DNA from: Gracilaria domingensis | Lineage: Eukaryota; Rhodophyta; Florideophyceae; Gracilariales; Gracilariaceae | Assembly: GCA_022539475.1 (NCBI GenBank) | Contig: VCMS01000016.1 | Coordinates: forward strand, 353,558-377,662 | Reading direction: 5' to 3' | DNA: 24,105 nucleotides | Part shown: piece after piece, positions 14,736-23,897 of the stretch | Position numbering within the stretch: position 1 is the stretch's first letter | Layout of the letters: every line of letters begins with the position of its first letter | Program-made: the position numbers and the translations under genes | Notes under the pieces: generated by a model | Told to the model about the DNA's origin: nothing | What the model saw: only the letters and a program-made list of their open reading frames with translations | The model's database searches: none

Positions 14736-15872
14736 CTATGTCACTAAGTAATACTGAAATATCAGTTCATCCAATTTCGCTAAACTAAATTGGAAACAGC
14801 GCTTAATTAAGAGAGATCCATGTGGAAGAAGACTCGACTGCGAATTTAGAGTACCGGGCCCATCGATGTTCCCATTCGCGTTGATGATGATGTGCAAGTA
14901 CTGTGAAATTCTCGCAACCCATTGTGTCATCCTGACGTTCGTAATGAATTCAGGAGCCAACATGCAGAATTTTATCGGATGCTGCGCCATCAGCCTTGTG
15001 TTAAACGGGAGTGAGCTTCCATATGAAAATTGATGAAGCGCTCCACCACGCCAAAATGTGACACGCACTCAAAGAGGGCATTCAAGTTATACACATCGTG
15101 TTTGTGGCACACTCCCTGAGGCTCCAAAACGCCTCAAGTACTGAGACAGCGTGTTGTATAACCTCCGAAAACCCTCACTTTCGCCGAAAACAGGCCGTTT
15201 CTTAGGCCCAAAAAACGTCTTATGAATCGTGTTCAAAGCCAAACAATTCTCTTTCGTTGCCTTCGAACCACGATATGTTTTCTCCTCCTTCCAGGTTCCG
15301 GAACGACTTGAGAACCTTGCATCACTCGTGCCGAAGAAAGTAGGATCCTTACGAGCTATGACTTCTAGGTTTCGCTCCCACAAAAGCTTCACCGGCTCCG
15401 TAGATTTTTCAGATCCGTACTTAGTTCCTTCATCAGAAGCAATCTACGCGTTCTGCAAACTTGAACAATCTCTTGAAGAACGACCCTTCACAGAGTTCAG
15501 GGACCACGGTGCGGGAACCAGCTTTTCAGGCTTCCTCTTCCCATCATCATTTCGTCTGATGGTGGCCCTCGTAACACCACTAGTGCAAGAAACCGACTTA
15601 TAGCAACCCCTCCTTGGTGGTATTGATGCTCCAGACTGTGAACCTTCGACGGTAGGCTTGAAGCGGTCCCTAGTCAACTTGTGGTGAGCCACTCCACACG
15701 GGATTGATTCAGTTGATCGCGCTTTATTTCGTGTGGTACACATGCCACGATACATCATGAGAATGATTCTCCAAAACAGGTGAACAGCGCCAGTGAGAAC
15801 AAGAGAGATACAAAGCGTCAGATCATAGTCATTCGAATACTGTCGGGGCCAACGCGCCGAGCAATTGCTCAA
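14736..15872 (-). pseudogene. Decayed gene of unknown family with a possible membrane anchor
   Basis: Read on the minus strand, a protein-like frame begins near 15872 without an ATG. A hydrophobic stretch follows (LCISLVLTGAVHLFWRIILMMY), compatible with a type II membrane anchor. An in-frame TAG comes after LQNA, at about 15441-15443. The frame then stays open to 15087 with natural composition (EPVKLLWERNLEVIARKD and later EGFRRLYNTLSQYLRRFG). Just before that stop, the continuation is in a different frame (NLNALFECVSHFGVVERFIN), and then in a third one (TRLMAQHPIKFCMLAPEF) up to about 14739. So at least one stop and two frameshifts break it. A membrane-anchored Golgi-type enzyme is one guess from topology only. 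I recognise no catalytic motif. Confidence 0.4.
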
Positions 15873-16665
15873 GCTCTACTTTTCGAGGGAAAGCTGTAGC
15901 TGAGATTGGGTCAATGCGGGGAGCCTATGCTCTCGTCCATGATTTTGCGCGAATTGTACAAGCACACACATATCCACCTGAACTCGGACTGATATGCCAC
16001 GCACCGCACATGTCATCGGACCATTATAGCTCGTGCAAACCATAGGTGTGTCATGGTGACGGGGTGAGGCAAATGCGGTGAGCGAAGCGAACGCCGTGCC
16101 GAACGCAGTGATAATAATAAGGATGGCGTTGCAATAGAGGCAATTGTGCTTCGGGGAAGAAGATATGCAATGATGGGAGCACAACGTAGGGAGCGATGAT
16201 GTTGGCGATGCTGCGGCCGTGGGAGGTGGGGTGCAGATGGGTTGCCAATGGCAACTTTCCGTATTGTCGGGTGAAGAGCAGCTGTGTGGAGGCTCTCCAA
16301 TGGAGGGCACGTCTTTTTGGAATTGAATCAAAACAAAAAATTCGCTTTCACAGGGGCTGCTTTGATGGCCAATGACTCGTCGGTCATGGAATGATATTTC
16401 AACTCGTCGCAATTATGCTGCGTTCCCTTCTTTCATTCATTCATACCCTTGTATCTGGCACCTCTTGTAGCTTCCCCAGGGTCCGTTCTGGTTCTTTCCT
16501 GGCAAGCGGGATTGATTCGTCAGATCTTGGTACACACACAAATATGGAAAACCAGGGTATAAATGTTCCTGAATATAGGGGGATTCTGCTGCAAGTTGCC
16601 TGTCAATTCTACCCAAACGCAACATCACTAAACAACTACCTCCAAAAGCTAAATGATTATTTTTC
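15873..16665. other. Intergenic DNA, no supported gene
   Basis: A minus-strand open frame (15876-16412) exists but is rich in Cys, His, Pro and Ser and resembles nothing known. It is in register with the decayed gene downstream, separated by a TAG, so it could be its 5' part. The evidence is weak. Confidence 0.3.
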
Positions 16666-16942
16666 GAAGTAGCTAAAACGCGATAAAGAATGGGCTGTAG
16701 CGACGAAACGAGTGCGATTTGGGGGCTGAAATTAGACCGAGAGGTAGATTTGTTTGGCCTCTTTCGATTGCATACGGCAAATAGGTCGTCGATGACGGAA
16801 AGAGCCGGGGGTTTTCGGGGGTTTGTACTGTGGTTTAGGGTGAGATTTGTTATTTGACGCAGTCTAAGGGTTTGGACAGGTGGCGTGAGCGTTTGTACCA
16901 ATGTTTGTGGAGGTATTTAGGACCGTATTGAGATCGCTAATG
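16666..16942 (+). repeat. 277-bp direct repeat, copy 1
   Basis: Identical to 17621-17897 apart from one base (t at 16908, c at 17863), with start-to-start distance 955 bp. It begins gaagtagctaaaacgcg and ends gatcgctaatg. The ends are not TG/CA, and I see no target duplication, PBS or PPT around the pair, so an LTR pair is not supported. Both copies keep the same open frame on the minus strand, without a recognised product. Confidence 0.9.
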
Positions 16943-17620
16943 GCCTTGTATCAGGCGGAAGGAGCCAATTTGTGATGGTGGGTTGGTGAGGTAGAGTATG
17001 TGCTTTTCGTGAAGACGGAGGCAAACGGATCAATCTACAAGGGTGCTCAGCAGACCGTTGTTGTTCCAGTTATCAAAAGAGTGCATTAGATAGGTGCCAC
17101 GCGTCATGGAGGTGCCGTGGAAGTCGGTAAATATAGGAGAACAGGATAAACGCATTGGGCGGTGCTGGTGCGGCTTTTAGGGGCCCATATAGCACGATGC
17201 TAATGAAGCGGTTCGCCGCAGATTCATGAAGCATAGAAGTGAGGAGCTCTTCATGGTACGTGTTAGGAGTTAAGTAAAAGTTGTAGTAAGGGTTTTCTGG
17301 AGTTTGGCCGAGTGTTCAGAGACCAAATCAGCCTTCAATGCAGTTAAGGGAGCAAGACGATTAAGAACAGAAGCGTTTGGTAGGAGTTCAGGGCTTCTGA
17401 TGCATTGAGCAAGGCATTGAAGATGTTCGGAAACTGTTTTAGTTGAGCTGCGATTGAGGGATGTTAGTGTAGAGGAATTTATTAGTAGTAATTAGAAAAG
17501 AGTGCAGCGAGACGGCACTGAGAAGGTGAAGAGGATGCCGGGGGGACATTGGGCAGGGTTTGGTGGATTGAGTTGAAAAAGGTACAATTAAAAACTGGAA
17601 AATGTAATTAAAAAAGGCGA
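16943..17620. other. Unique spacer between the two 277-bp repeats
   Basis: 678 bp, purine-rich on the plus strand, with no long ORF and no motif I recognise. It ends in an A-rich run (aattaaaaaaggcga) just before the second repeat. Confidence 0.5.
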
Positions 17621-17897
17621 GAAGTAGCTAAAACGCGATAAAGAATGGGCTGTAGCGACGAAACGAGTGCGATTTGGGGGCTGAAATTAGACCGAGAGGT
17701 AGATTTGTTTGGCCTCTTTCGATTGCATACGGCAAATAGGTCGTCGATGACGGAAAGAGCCGGGGGTTTTCGGGGGTTTGTACTGTGGTTTAGGGTGAGA
17801 TTTGTTATTTGACGCAGTCTAAGGGTTTGGACAGGTGGCGTGAGCGTTTGTACCAATGTTTGCGGAGGTATTTAGGACCGTATTGAGATCGCTAATG
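17621..17897 (+). repeat. 277-bp direct repeat, copy 2
   Basis: Second copy of 16666-16942, with one substitution. Flanking bases on both sides differ from those of copy 1, so the repeat boundaries are sharp at single-base level. Confidence 0.9.
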
Positions 17898-18335
17898 CGT
17901 CTGTGTTCTGCAAAGTGGAATATAGTCTGTTCGCTTTGGAAACTAAGCTAGTTTTGGGGCTATTTGGGGCGCGCGAGGGGGTAGCAGAGGCTGGCACTCA
18001 AAAAATTAAGAAATTTTGGAATATTAAATTCCATTTCGCGCAGTTTAGTGCTTGGGTCCCCTAGTTTTTGTAGAGGTTCTACTTCGCCGCACCACCCCAT
18101 TCACTCTTTTCCGCGACCCTCTCTCAAAACTGCACTCGTGCTAGTTTGCGTTTCCATTTTCTCCCATGTTGCAATGCCAATCGCAACTCATCCCACCTCA
18201 ATCATCCCATCACTTCTTCCCAGTCCACACCACCCCCGCTATTTACCCATTTCTCGCCCATCACGCGTTAATTTTGTAGAAGTCAGGTGCACAACTCTCC
18301 CCCTTCTCGTATACCCGCCTCGCCCCAAAACGGCT
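17898..18335. other. Interval downstream of the leucine-zipper ORF
   Basis: It starts with AT-rich and G-rich sequence and becomes C/T-rich toward 18335, which would be the 3' flank of the minus-strand ORF 18336-19265. No gene or terminator-like motif was recognised. Confidence 0.4.
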
Positions 18336-19265
18336 TCAAATCCCTCCCATCCTTCTCTCCTCCTGTCCCCTCAGAATCCCCTTCGCAGTCCGCGCTACCT
18401 CCGACGCACTCCTAAACCCAGTCACCACCGGAGCTCCCACTCCCACCCGCGGCACCTCCTCCACCACCTTCTTCATCTCCTTACGCCTCTTCTTCAGACG
18501 GCTCTTCCCATCCCCAACCCCACCACCCTTTGTCTTCGGTGTCACAGGAGACCCCTTCTGCACCGCCACCCTTCCCACACTTCCCTTCTCCGTCTTTCCC
18601 TCCACACCTCCTTTCACCGTCTCCTCTTCCACCAATCTTTGCCTCTTGCACAGCTCCTTCACCTCCTTCTCCAGCACGTCCAACCTCTCGTTCAGAACCC
18701 TATTCTCCTCCCGCAACTCTCCAACCTCCCTTCCCGCACACTCCACTATCCCATACACATGATTTCTCATCTCCACTCCCAATACCGACAACGAATTTCG
18801 CAGGCTCGAAATCGCCTCAACCGAAACACCACTACCACCCCCACTCAGCACCACACCGCCCATTTCCGTTACAATCTCCACAATTCCATCGTCCAGTTGC
18901 TCCTTCATCACCAACCCCAACATCCCCACCCTCGCCTTCATCTCCCCCACAAACCGCATCTCCCTGTCACCCTCTCCGCCCCCACTCTCTATCTGGTCTC
19001 CAACCTCTAACTGACTCAGATGCACCGCACCCCTTCTCTCCATTGCGACCCCCTCCACCTCCAATTCTACCCCCTTCTCCACCTCATCACCATCCCCTCT
19101 CCTCGCCTCACACTTCTTTCCTTCATCAGCCACTTCCTTCTTCTGCGACATCCGACCAGCCGCCGTAATCACGTCCTCTTCCCGCTTTGGTGACGGCGTC
19201 TGCGGTACCTCCTTCCCCTCCAACAGCACCCACAGCTCCTCATCCTTCACGTATCCGTTCGACAT
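18336..19265 (-). CDS. Unclassified leucine-zipper coiled-coil protein (309 aa)
   Basis: Start chosen at the ATG at 19265, which has A at -3; the longer open frame upstream lacks an ATG. Residues 25-110 are Glu/Lys/Gly-rich. A heptad leucine series at Leu184, 191, 198 and 205 (ELREENRVLNERLDVLEKE) predicts a dimerising coiled coil. A basic cluster, SRLKKRRKEMKK (255-266), looks like a nuclear signal. No basic DNA-contact region sits directly before the zipper, so it is not a classical bZIP. The family is unknown. It may be a host protein or the first ORF of an unrecognised mobile element, since repeats lie just downstream. The coding strand is purine-rich, so the opposite strand shows long C/T-rich open frames that are artefacts. 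No intron or partner gene is evident. Confidence 0.5.
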   Translation of the reverse strand: MSNGYVKDEELWVLLEGKEVPQTPSPKREEDVITAAGRMSQKKEVADEGKKCEARRGDGDEVEKGVELEVEGVAMERRGAVHLSQLEVGDQIESGGGEGDREMRFVGEMKARVGMLGLVMKEQLDDGIVEIVTEMGGVVLSGGGSGVSVEAISSLRNSLSVLGVEMRNHVYGIVECAGREVGELREENRVLNERLDVLEKEVKELCKRQRLVEEETVKGGVEGKTEKGSVGRVAVQKGSPVTPKTKGGGVGDGKSRLKKRRKEMKKVVEEVPRVGVGAPVVTGFRSASEVARTAKGILRGQEERRMGGI

Positions 19266-19898
19266 CTTCAGAAAAAGAAGTAGTAGTTGGATCGAAGTTT
19301 CCGCTGCGATACAGTGCAATCGAGCTAAACTGTGCTGTCCACCCCCACTGTCCAACCACACGGGCTATATCCAGCACCATGATTGTCCCTGTTTCCCTCA
19401 TCCCATTTCCCGCCAAAACATCTACTGTACACCTCCGCACCTTCCACTATTTAAGCGCCATCTCTCTGTCCCCTCTTCACATAGTCCCCACCCACCTCGC
19501 CTCGACCGGCGATATTTTTCTCTTCCACCATAACCTCACTCGATGGTTATAGCAAAACAGGAAGATATTGCCAGTGGAGGCAAGCTAGGGACTAGTGATT
19601 GTACTTAGAGTTGCTCACCCTCTGTCTCGACTGGGGGCATGTTCTTCTTCCGTCACATCCTTTGTGGGTTGTGACAAAAAAAGAATATGTCACCACTCGA
19701 CACCGGATGGGTAACAATGATAGCACGTAGAGTAGTTCATCCTCCCTCTCAGCGTCCACTGGGGATATATTTATGTTCTCTCACATCCTTTCCCGGTTGT
19801 CATACAAGAGAAATACATCTCCAATGGAGACGGAGAATATAGTCGTGATAACACGTAAAGGTAACAATGTAATAAACAATAAATTTATGCTACTATCT
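19266..19898. other. Interval between the zipper ORF and the epimerase remnant
   Basis: The part next to 19265 would be the upstream region of the zipper gene. The minus strand has a weak TATA-like TTAAATAG around 19447-19454. The rest is largely the imperfect tandem repeat 19560-19870. Confidence 0.4.
19560..19870. repeat. Imperfect tandem repeat, period about 121 bp
   Basis: About two and a half diverged units. For example tgtacttagagttgctcaccc (near 19600) aligns with agcacgtagagtagttcatcc (near 19722), and ttccgtcacatcctttg with tctcacatcctttcc. Each unit contains a partly self-complementary segment (gtcacatcc with ggttgtgac). Diverged enough to be old. Confidence 0.55.
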
Positions 19899-20110
19899 CT
19901 AACCAACCTTTCGAAAACCTGCTATGACATGAGCTGGGTTACTCGAGCCAAAGATGGCAGATCCTGCAACTGAAATGTTTGCACCGGCCTTCACTACTCC
20001 TTTCACAGTACTCAGTCCAATACCCCCATCCACCTGTATCCCTATTCTTGCGTACAACTCCCTTGCATGTCGCACCTTGTCAAGAACACCCTCCATAAAC
20101 GCCTGTCCTC

Positions 20111-20968
20111 TGTAGAGCAAAACGCCCTTTTGTGGGGATGCACCGAGGTGCTTTTCATAGTTTGTTGATCCGTCATCGGCTTCGACACCTCAGGTTATGA
20201 GAGGCTACTGGGGTAGTGCCCCTATTTTGGGTTATGCCTAGGAAGGGTAGTATTTCTGCACACGTGTGCCAAGTTGGCCCGATAGCGGGTGCGCCGTGGC
20301 AAGCCTGCCACGGTTGCACACCTGTAGTGTATTGGCCGGCAGCGCCGGATAGTTAGATATTTTAATTGATATTTTCAAGTGCCGTATATAAGTGGCGGCA
20401 CTTGCCGCCACTGTACGGGAAGTAAACCTCAACGAGGCCTTTGGCTCTGATCTTCTTGCCGCTTGCGCACGGTCACCAGCCCCATCCTGGGGAATACCGC
20501 CGCAATTCCGGGCTGATCAACCAACCTCCGTCCCTGAGGAGTACTAATCCGTCGTCACGGCACTTTTCTTATCTGTTTTATTGTTGTCATTTCCGTCTTA
20601 CGGCTTTCGCTACTCTGCCCTACATTGTAGGTTTGTTTTATTTGTCTCGGGAGTTTTCCCGCTTATCGCGAGTCAGTGCTCCGCAGTGCGGCTCGTTTGT
20701 TGATCTTTTGTCGTCCCATACCGTTGGGCTGGATACCCCCACTCGCTGTGGCTCGCCGGAACCATCCGGATACCTACGCCGATTCTACCCCTTCTACCTC
20801 CGACTGCACGCCCAGATCGGGGCCACCCGGATTTACACCCGGCTCGTGTTGGCCCTATCGGAGGGTTCTGCCGCTCGACTGCCCTTCACAGGGAGCAGGG
20901 CCTGAACACCCTGAGGTGCTCGTCCGCGACGCGGCTTGTTGTTTTCCCGTCGAGGGTTTTGCACCACA
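20111..20968 (+). mobile_element. Solo LTR of the same retrotransposon family
   Basis: 858 bp, inverted relative to the LTRs of the full element, TG...CA, flanked by the perfect 5-bp duplication tcctc (20106-20110 and 20969-20973). No internal sequence is present, so it arose by LTR-LTR recombination. It differs from the full element's LTRs at roughly ten positions, concentrated in U3 (20172-20176 and the hairpin region 20283-20315). The R/U5 part is almost unchanged. So it is a related but distinct insertion. Confidence 0.95.
20385..20391 (+). promoter_or_regulatory. TATA box of the solo LTR
   Basis: TATATAAG within gccgtatataagtggcgg, identical to the 3' LTR of the full element. A transcript from it would run rightward toward the gene at 21480, on the same strand and about 1.1 kb away, so it could act as an ectopic promoter. 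Confidence 0.55.
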
Positions 20969-21150
20969 TCCTCCAAATTCTGGCTCCACCGTCATCAACA
21001 ATAACATGTCTACAACTCCTTCCTTCATAAGTGCTTCTACGACCTTTATAGACGTATTCGGGCGCAATCCAACTCCATTCTTTTACTTATGGCAATCCGA
21101 GTGAAGCTATAAAACCCGTTCACCTCATTTATGAAGCCAAAATGGCTCCT

Positions 21151-21479
21151 TTCATCCTGTATTCAAGCTCCCCGTAACTCGTACTTTACAACTACTTTAC
21201 AACTCAGGTTCGAAATCAGTTTCATTCATTGCACACTTTCTACTCTTCCACCTACCTTTCATAAAACATCATCACACTTTGTGGCTTGTCGTCTCATACA
21301 AGCCCTATCATTCATTCAGTACAATCACATATCATACATTTCGCTCACTTTCACAAAGTGAACCATGTTCCCGTTCTGCGCTTCCCAACCGTTTGTACTT
21401 ACGTATCACTCTTTACCCCAGCAGTTCTCCGCCCCATCTTTCCTTTTTATCGTCACACAAAAACAATCGAACACTTGCA
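21151..21479 (+). other. Upstream region of the Rossmann-fold gene
   Basis: C/T- and A-rich leader-like sequence with repeated cattcatt and tcacactt strings and no ATG in frame with the downstream gene. It ends acacttgcaATG. No clear TATA box was identified. Confidence 0.4.
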
Positions 21480-22382
21480 ATGAACTCCCAGTCCGACATG
21501 CCTCCGACTCCGCCTCCGAGTCCCAGATACTCTGACGTCCCTCAGGCCTCATCTCCCGCCCGAAGGACTCGGGCCGTTATTGTTGGAAGGGGGCGTATAG
21601 GTACCATGCTGGCGAACGAAGAAGATACGGTCATTTCCGCACACGAATTCTGCAGCATGGCTGCTACCTCTCATCTTTCTGATGTACCGTTACTAGTTTG
21701 TGGAAGAACGAACACTCTGGAGACCGTAATTCAGGCTTGCCCTTATTCGCTCAGAGAGAATCTCGTTTTCTTCCAGAATGGAGACATCATACCATTGCTT
21801 TCGAAGCTCGGTGTGGACAAATGTTCAAAAGTTGTCCTATACGTTGGTGTCCCCTCAAGAAACGCAGCTCCGCAGGATGGTGTCACTCCTCAAAGTCCGG
21901 ATGGTCTCACTGTCGCAACAGGAAAGTGGGCCTCCAACGTTGCAGACAGGTTTAGGTCTATGGGTCTCACTTGCGGGGTTGTCGACGAAGACACATTTCT
22001 CGTAAGCTATTATGAGAAGCTCGTGTGGCTATCAGCGTTCAACATCGTCGGGGCCTCAAGAGGTCTCATTCCTATGGACGTAGTCGCTACGGAGTGCAGT
22101 ACGGTTGTGCTCACAATAATGAAAGAGCTGTTGAAGATAGTTTCGCTTAAGACAGGTACTACTTTCAACCTGGAAGAGACCGTTGGGCGACTTCTTGCAT
22201 ATGGAAAAACTCTCATTGGCTTCCCTACTTCTTTCTCCGACTTTCAGTTTAGGAACGCGTACTTCTACGACTTTTCCCGCCAAGAAAGAAACATTGTAGG
22301 CTGTGACCCCGCTCCTTTTCATACAAACTACGTCAACGTTGTTAAGGAAAAGTTATCCCCCTCCCCATTCCCCCAGCTTTGA
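21480..22382 (+). CDS. Ketopantoate-reductase-like (ApbA/PanE-type) Rossmann protein (300 aa)
   Basis: Start at the ATG at 21480; the frame is open further up but without an ATG. Residues 1-30 are Pro/Ser-rich and probably disordered. A dinucleotide-binding motif, VIVGRGRIGTMLA (33-45), opens a Rossmann fold. LVFFQNG (95-101) corresponds to the SLQNG-type strand of ketopantoate reductases. YEKLVWLSAFNIVGA (178-192) matches the segment that starts the helical C-terminal domain and carries the catalytic lysine (here Lys180) and an Asn (188). Ketopantoate reductase makes pantoate for CoA with NADPH. The middle of this protein is diverged and shorter than usual, so an oxidoreductase of the same fold with another substrate is as likely. 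Intronless. The downstream HAD gene is on the same strand, 627 bp away. Confidence 0.6.
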   Translation: MNSQSDMPPTPPPSPRYSDVPQASSPARRTRAVIVGRGRIGTMLANEEDTVISAHEFCSMAATSHLSDVPLLVCGRTNTLETVIQACPYSLRENLVFFQNGDIIPLLSKLGVDKCSKVVLYVGVPSRNAAPQDGVTPQSPDGLTVATGKWASNVADRFRSMGLTCGVVDEDTFLVSYYEKLVWLSAFNIVGASRGLIPMDVVATECSTVVLTIMKELLKIVSLKTGTTFNLEETVGRLLAYGKTLIGFPTSFSDFQFRNAYFYDFSRQERNIVGCDPAPFHTNYVNVVKEKLSPSPFPQL

Positions 22383-23009
22383 GGTTAGAACACATGACTT
22401 TTCGGTGTTGTAAACCTTTTAGAGATAGTTAAACATAAAAGTTACTTTATGGAAATGACCTGTTCCTATTACATTACTTATATTGTTCGTCCTTCTGTGG
22501 TTCAAATATGCCCCTTTAAATCCTACATCCCTTATCACTAATACTTCGCTAAGACTTTGCTAGATAGAAAATGGTCATTCCATATCATTAAAGTGCACGA
22601 TACTAGTAACGAAACAAGTACAAAAATTGTGATATTTCTGAAGAACTAAGCGTTTGCATTACTTGGGGCACCCGTATAAAGTAAGGTAAACCTTTTATGG
22701 GTTTCAACCCATAATGGAGGTTGTTTTACTCTTCTTGATTTCTAAGCTCATGTTGAAGATATTTACAGTTTTCTTTACCCACTTGAACCCGTACATATAA
22801 TTTATGACTAAATCATCCTTTCTTTACTTCAAATCGATGCAAAAACTTCTCCTCCTAGTAACGTTTTAAAACAGTACTACAATACCCGTATATGGTCGTT
22901 CTTAGACTCTTTGTATACTACGAAACACCTTGTGAACATCAATCACATCCTTCTCATTCGTATACCCATACCCATTTGCAAAACGAACCCTTTCGAAAGC
23001 TTTCAAAAC
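22383..23009. other. AT-rich intergenic region between the two plus-strand genes
   Basis: Contains the 3' flank of the Rossmann gene and the 5' region of the HAD gene. A strong hairpin sits at 22695-22714. Three short strings, acccgtata or acccgtacata (near 22670, 22788 and 22886), recur before the HAD gene and may be promoter elements. No ORF of note. Confidence 0.45.
22695..22714. repeat. Perfect short inverted repeat
   Basis: Nine-base arms (ttatgggtt and aacccataa) around a two-base loop. Outer flanks (gtaaggtaaacc and ggttgttttac) pair imperfectly and extend the structure to about 22681-22729. It could be the core of a tiny inverted-repeat element or an RNA 3' hairpin. Confidence 0.5.
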
Positions 23010-23882
23010 ATGTATAACTCAGAAGTTAGAGCCCAAGAAGTAACTCCTCAGCAGCTGGCTAACGAAATATTCGAAAATGGCTACGCCGTGATTAGTGATG
23101 TTGACGGTACTCTGAAAAGAGCTGGGGAGAACATTCCTGCCGAAACAGTCAAATGCATGAAGTACATCAACGCACGCGTTGGTTTCGGAATTGCTACTGG
23201 GCGAGATATAGAGGATGCCGAGAGTTTCATAGAGCACCTGGGTGGCTACACTTTTGGCATCTCTGGAAACCAAGGCGCACGGGTGAGATTATCCAATGGT
23301 ACCGAAATTGATCAGGACCTTGACAGGGAAGGTTACGAAAGATGTGCAGCCGAACTTGAGAGACTTGCACTCTCCTTAAATGAATCGCACGGACTTCACG
23401 AAGAGCGTCAACAAGCAGTGGTGAGCACTAGAAAAGACAGTGGACTCCCTAACTTCACGTACAATGGACTGTCGAAGTGGAAAACAGAAGTTAACTCCGG
23501 TATTTCAAAAGTGTTGACATCCTTTCCGAACCTGGTTGCGTACCCTCAAGATGAAAACTGTGACATAGGGGACATTCGTTTCACGAAAAATAGTGGGGCG
23601 CTAGCCTTGGTTGAAAACGACCCCCAGTTCGACACACATTTAATCGTTGCTTTCGGGAATGCTTCCAATGATGGCCCTCTATATGAAATGGCAACCCTGG
23701 CAGTTCATGTGAAGGGAGAAGACCATCCAGCAGCGGTAACATATCTTGTTGATGGGGTGGAGGACGTGCATGAGACCATCAGAAGGGTGGCAGAACTGTA
23801 CGGGTACAGAAAATGCAAGTGTCAATGGTTTAGAAATGCTCTTGGAATTTGTTTCCAGTGCTACGATGCCTGTAATACTTAG
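23010..23882 (+). CDS. HAD-superfamily phosphatase-like protein, Cof/trehalose-phosphatase type (290 aa)
   Basis: Start at the ATG at 23010 (A at -3). Motif I is VISDVDGTL, with nucleophile Asp30 and acid/base Asp32. Motif II is GIATGR with Thr64. The cap lies at about 85-180. A candidate motif III Lys is in RFTKNSG (about 194), and motif IV is FGNASND (215-221). The layout (small alpha/beta cap between motifs II and III, ending VDGVEDVHETI) suits the class II (Cof-like) group that includes trehalose-6-phosphate and sucrose-phosphate phosphatases. The usual GD of motif IV is GN here, so Mg2+ binding may rest on Asp221. The substrate cannot be told. The last 20 residues are Cys-rich and not typical of the family. 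Intronless, with a diverged paralogue facing it 15 bp downstream. Confidence 0.75.
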   Translation: MYNSEVRAQEVTPQQLANEIFENGYAVISDVDGTLKRAGENIPAETVKCMKYINARVGFGIATGRDIEDAESFIEHLGGYTFGISGNQGARVRLSNGTEIDQDLDREGYERCAAELERLALSLNESHGLHEERQQAVVSTRKDSGLPNFTYNGLSKWKTEVNSGISKVLTSFPNLVAYPQDENCDIGDIRFTKNSGALALVENDPQFDTHLIVAFGNASNDGPLYEMATLAVHVKGEDHPAAVTYLVDGVEDVHETIRRVAELYGYRKCKCQWFRNALGICFQCYDACNT

Positions 23883-23897
23883 CTATGATATGAGATC

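Larger units (their letters stand above)
19899..21150 (-). pseudogene. RPE: Ribulose-phosphate 3-epimerase remnant, split by a solo LTR
   Basis: The intact enzyme interconverts ribulose-5-phosphate and xylulose-5-phosphate (pentose phosphate and Calvin cycles). Minus-strand fragments on both sides of the solo LTR match its C-terminal half: VGLRPNTSIKVVEALM and LLLMTVEPEFGG on the right, then QAFMEGVLDKVR, QVDGGIGLSTV (catalytic Asp) and VAGSAIFGSSNPA (phosphate-binding loop) on the left, ending at a TAG at 19899. Removing the LTR and one tcctc copy rejoins the conserved FGGQ motif exactly in frame. The motif is normally EPGFGGQ; here Gly is Glu. Upstream, FINEVNGFYSF and RIAISK are in another frame, so a one-base indel lies near 21078-21086. 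The N-terminal half is not found to the right. It is therefore a truncated, frameshifted pseudogene, and a functional copy must be elsewhere. Confidence 0.88.

Noticed and set aside
14736..15100. Resemblance of the TRLMAQHPIKF segment to piggyBac-type transposases
   Set aside because: Only a vague pattern. No DDE residues, target duplication or inverted ends could be placed.
16666..17897. Calling the 277-bp repeats LTRs of a small retrotransposon
   Set aside because: Ends are not TG/CA, flanks (ttttc and cgtct) are not a duplication, and no PBS or PPT adjoins them.
18297..18309. Another PPT-like string (ctcccccttctc) outside the element
   Set aside because: It lies in generally C/T-rich DNA with no retroelement context, so chance is enough.
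18048..19168. Plus-strand Pro/His/Ser-rich frames of 320 and 212 codons
   Set aside because: They are the C/T-rich complement of the purine-rich zipper ORF and have low-complexity composition.
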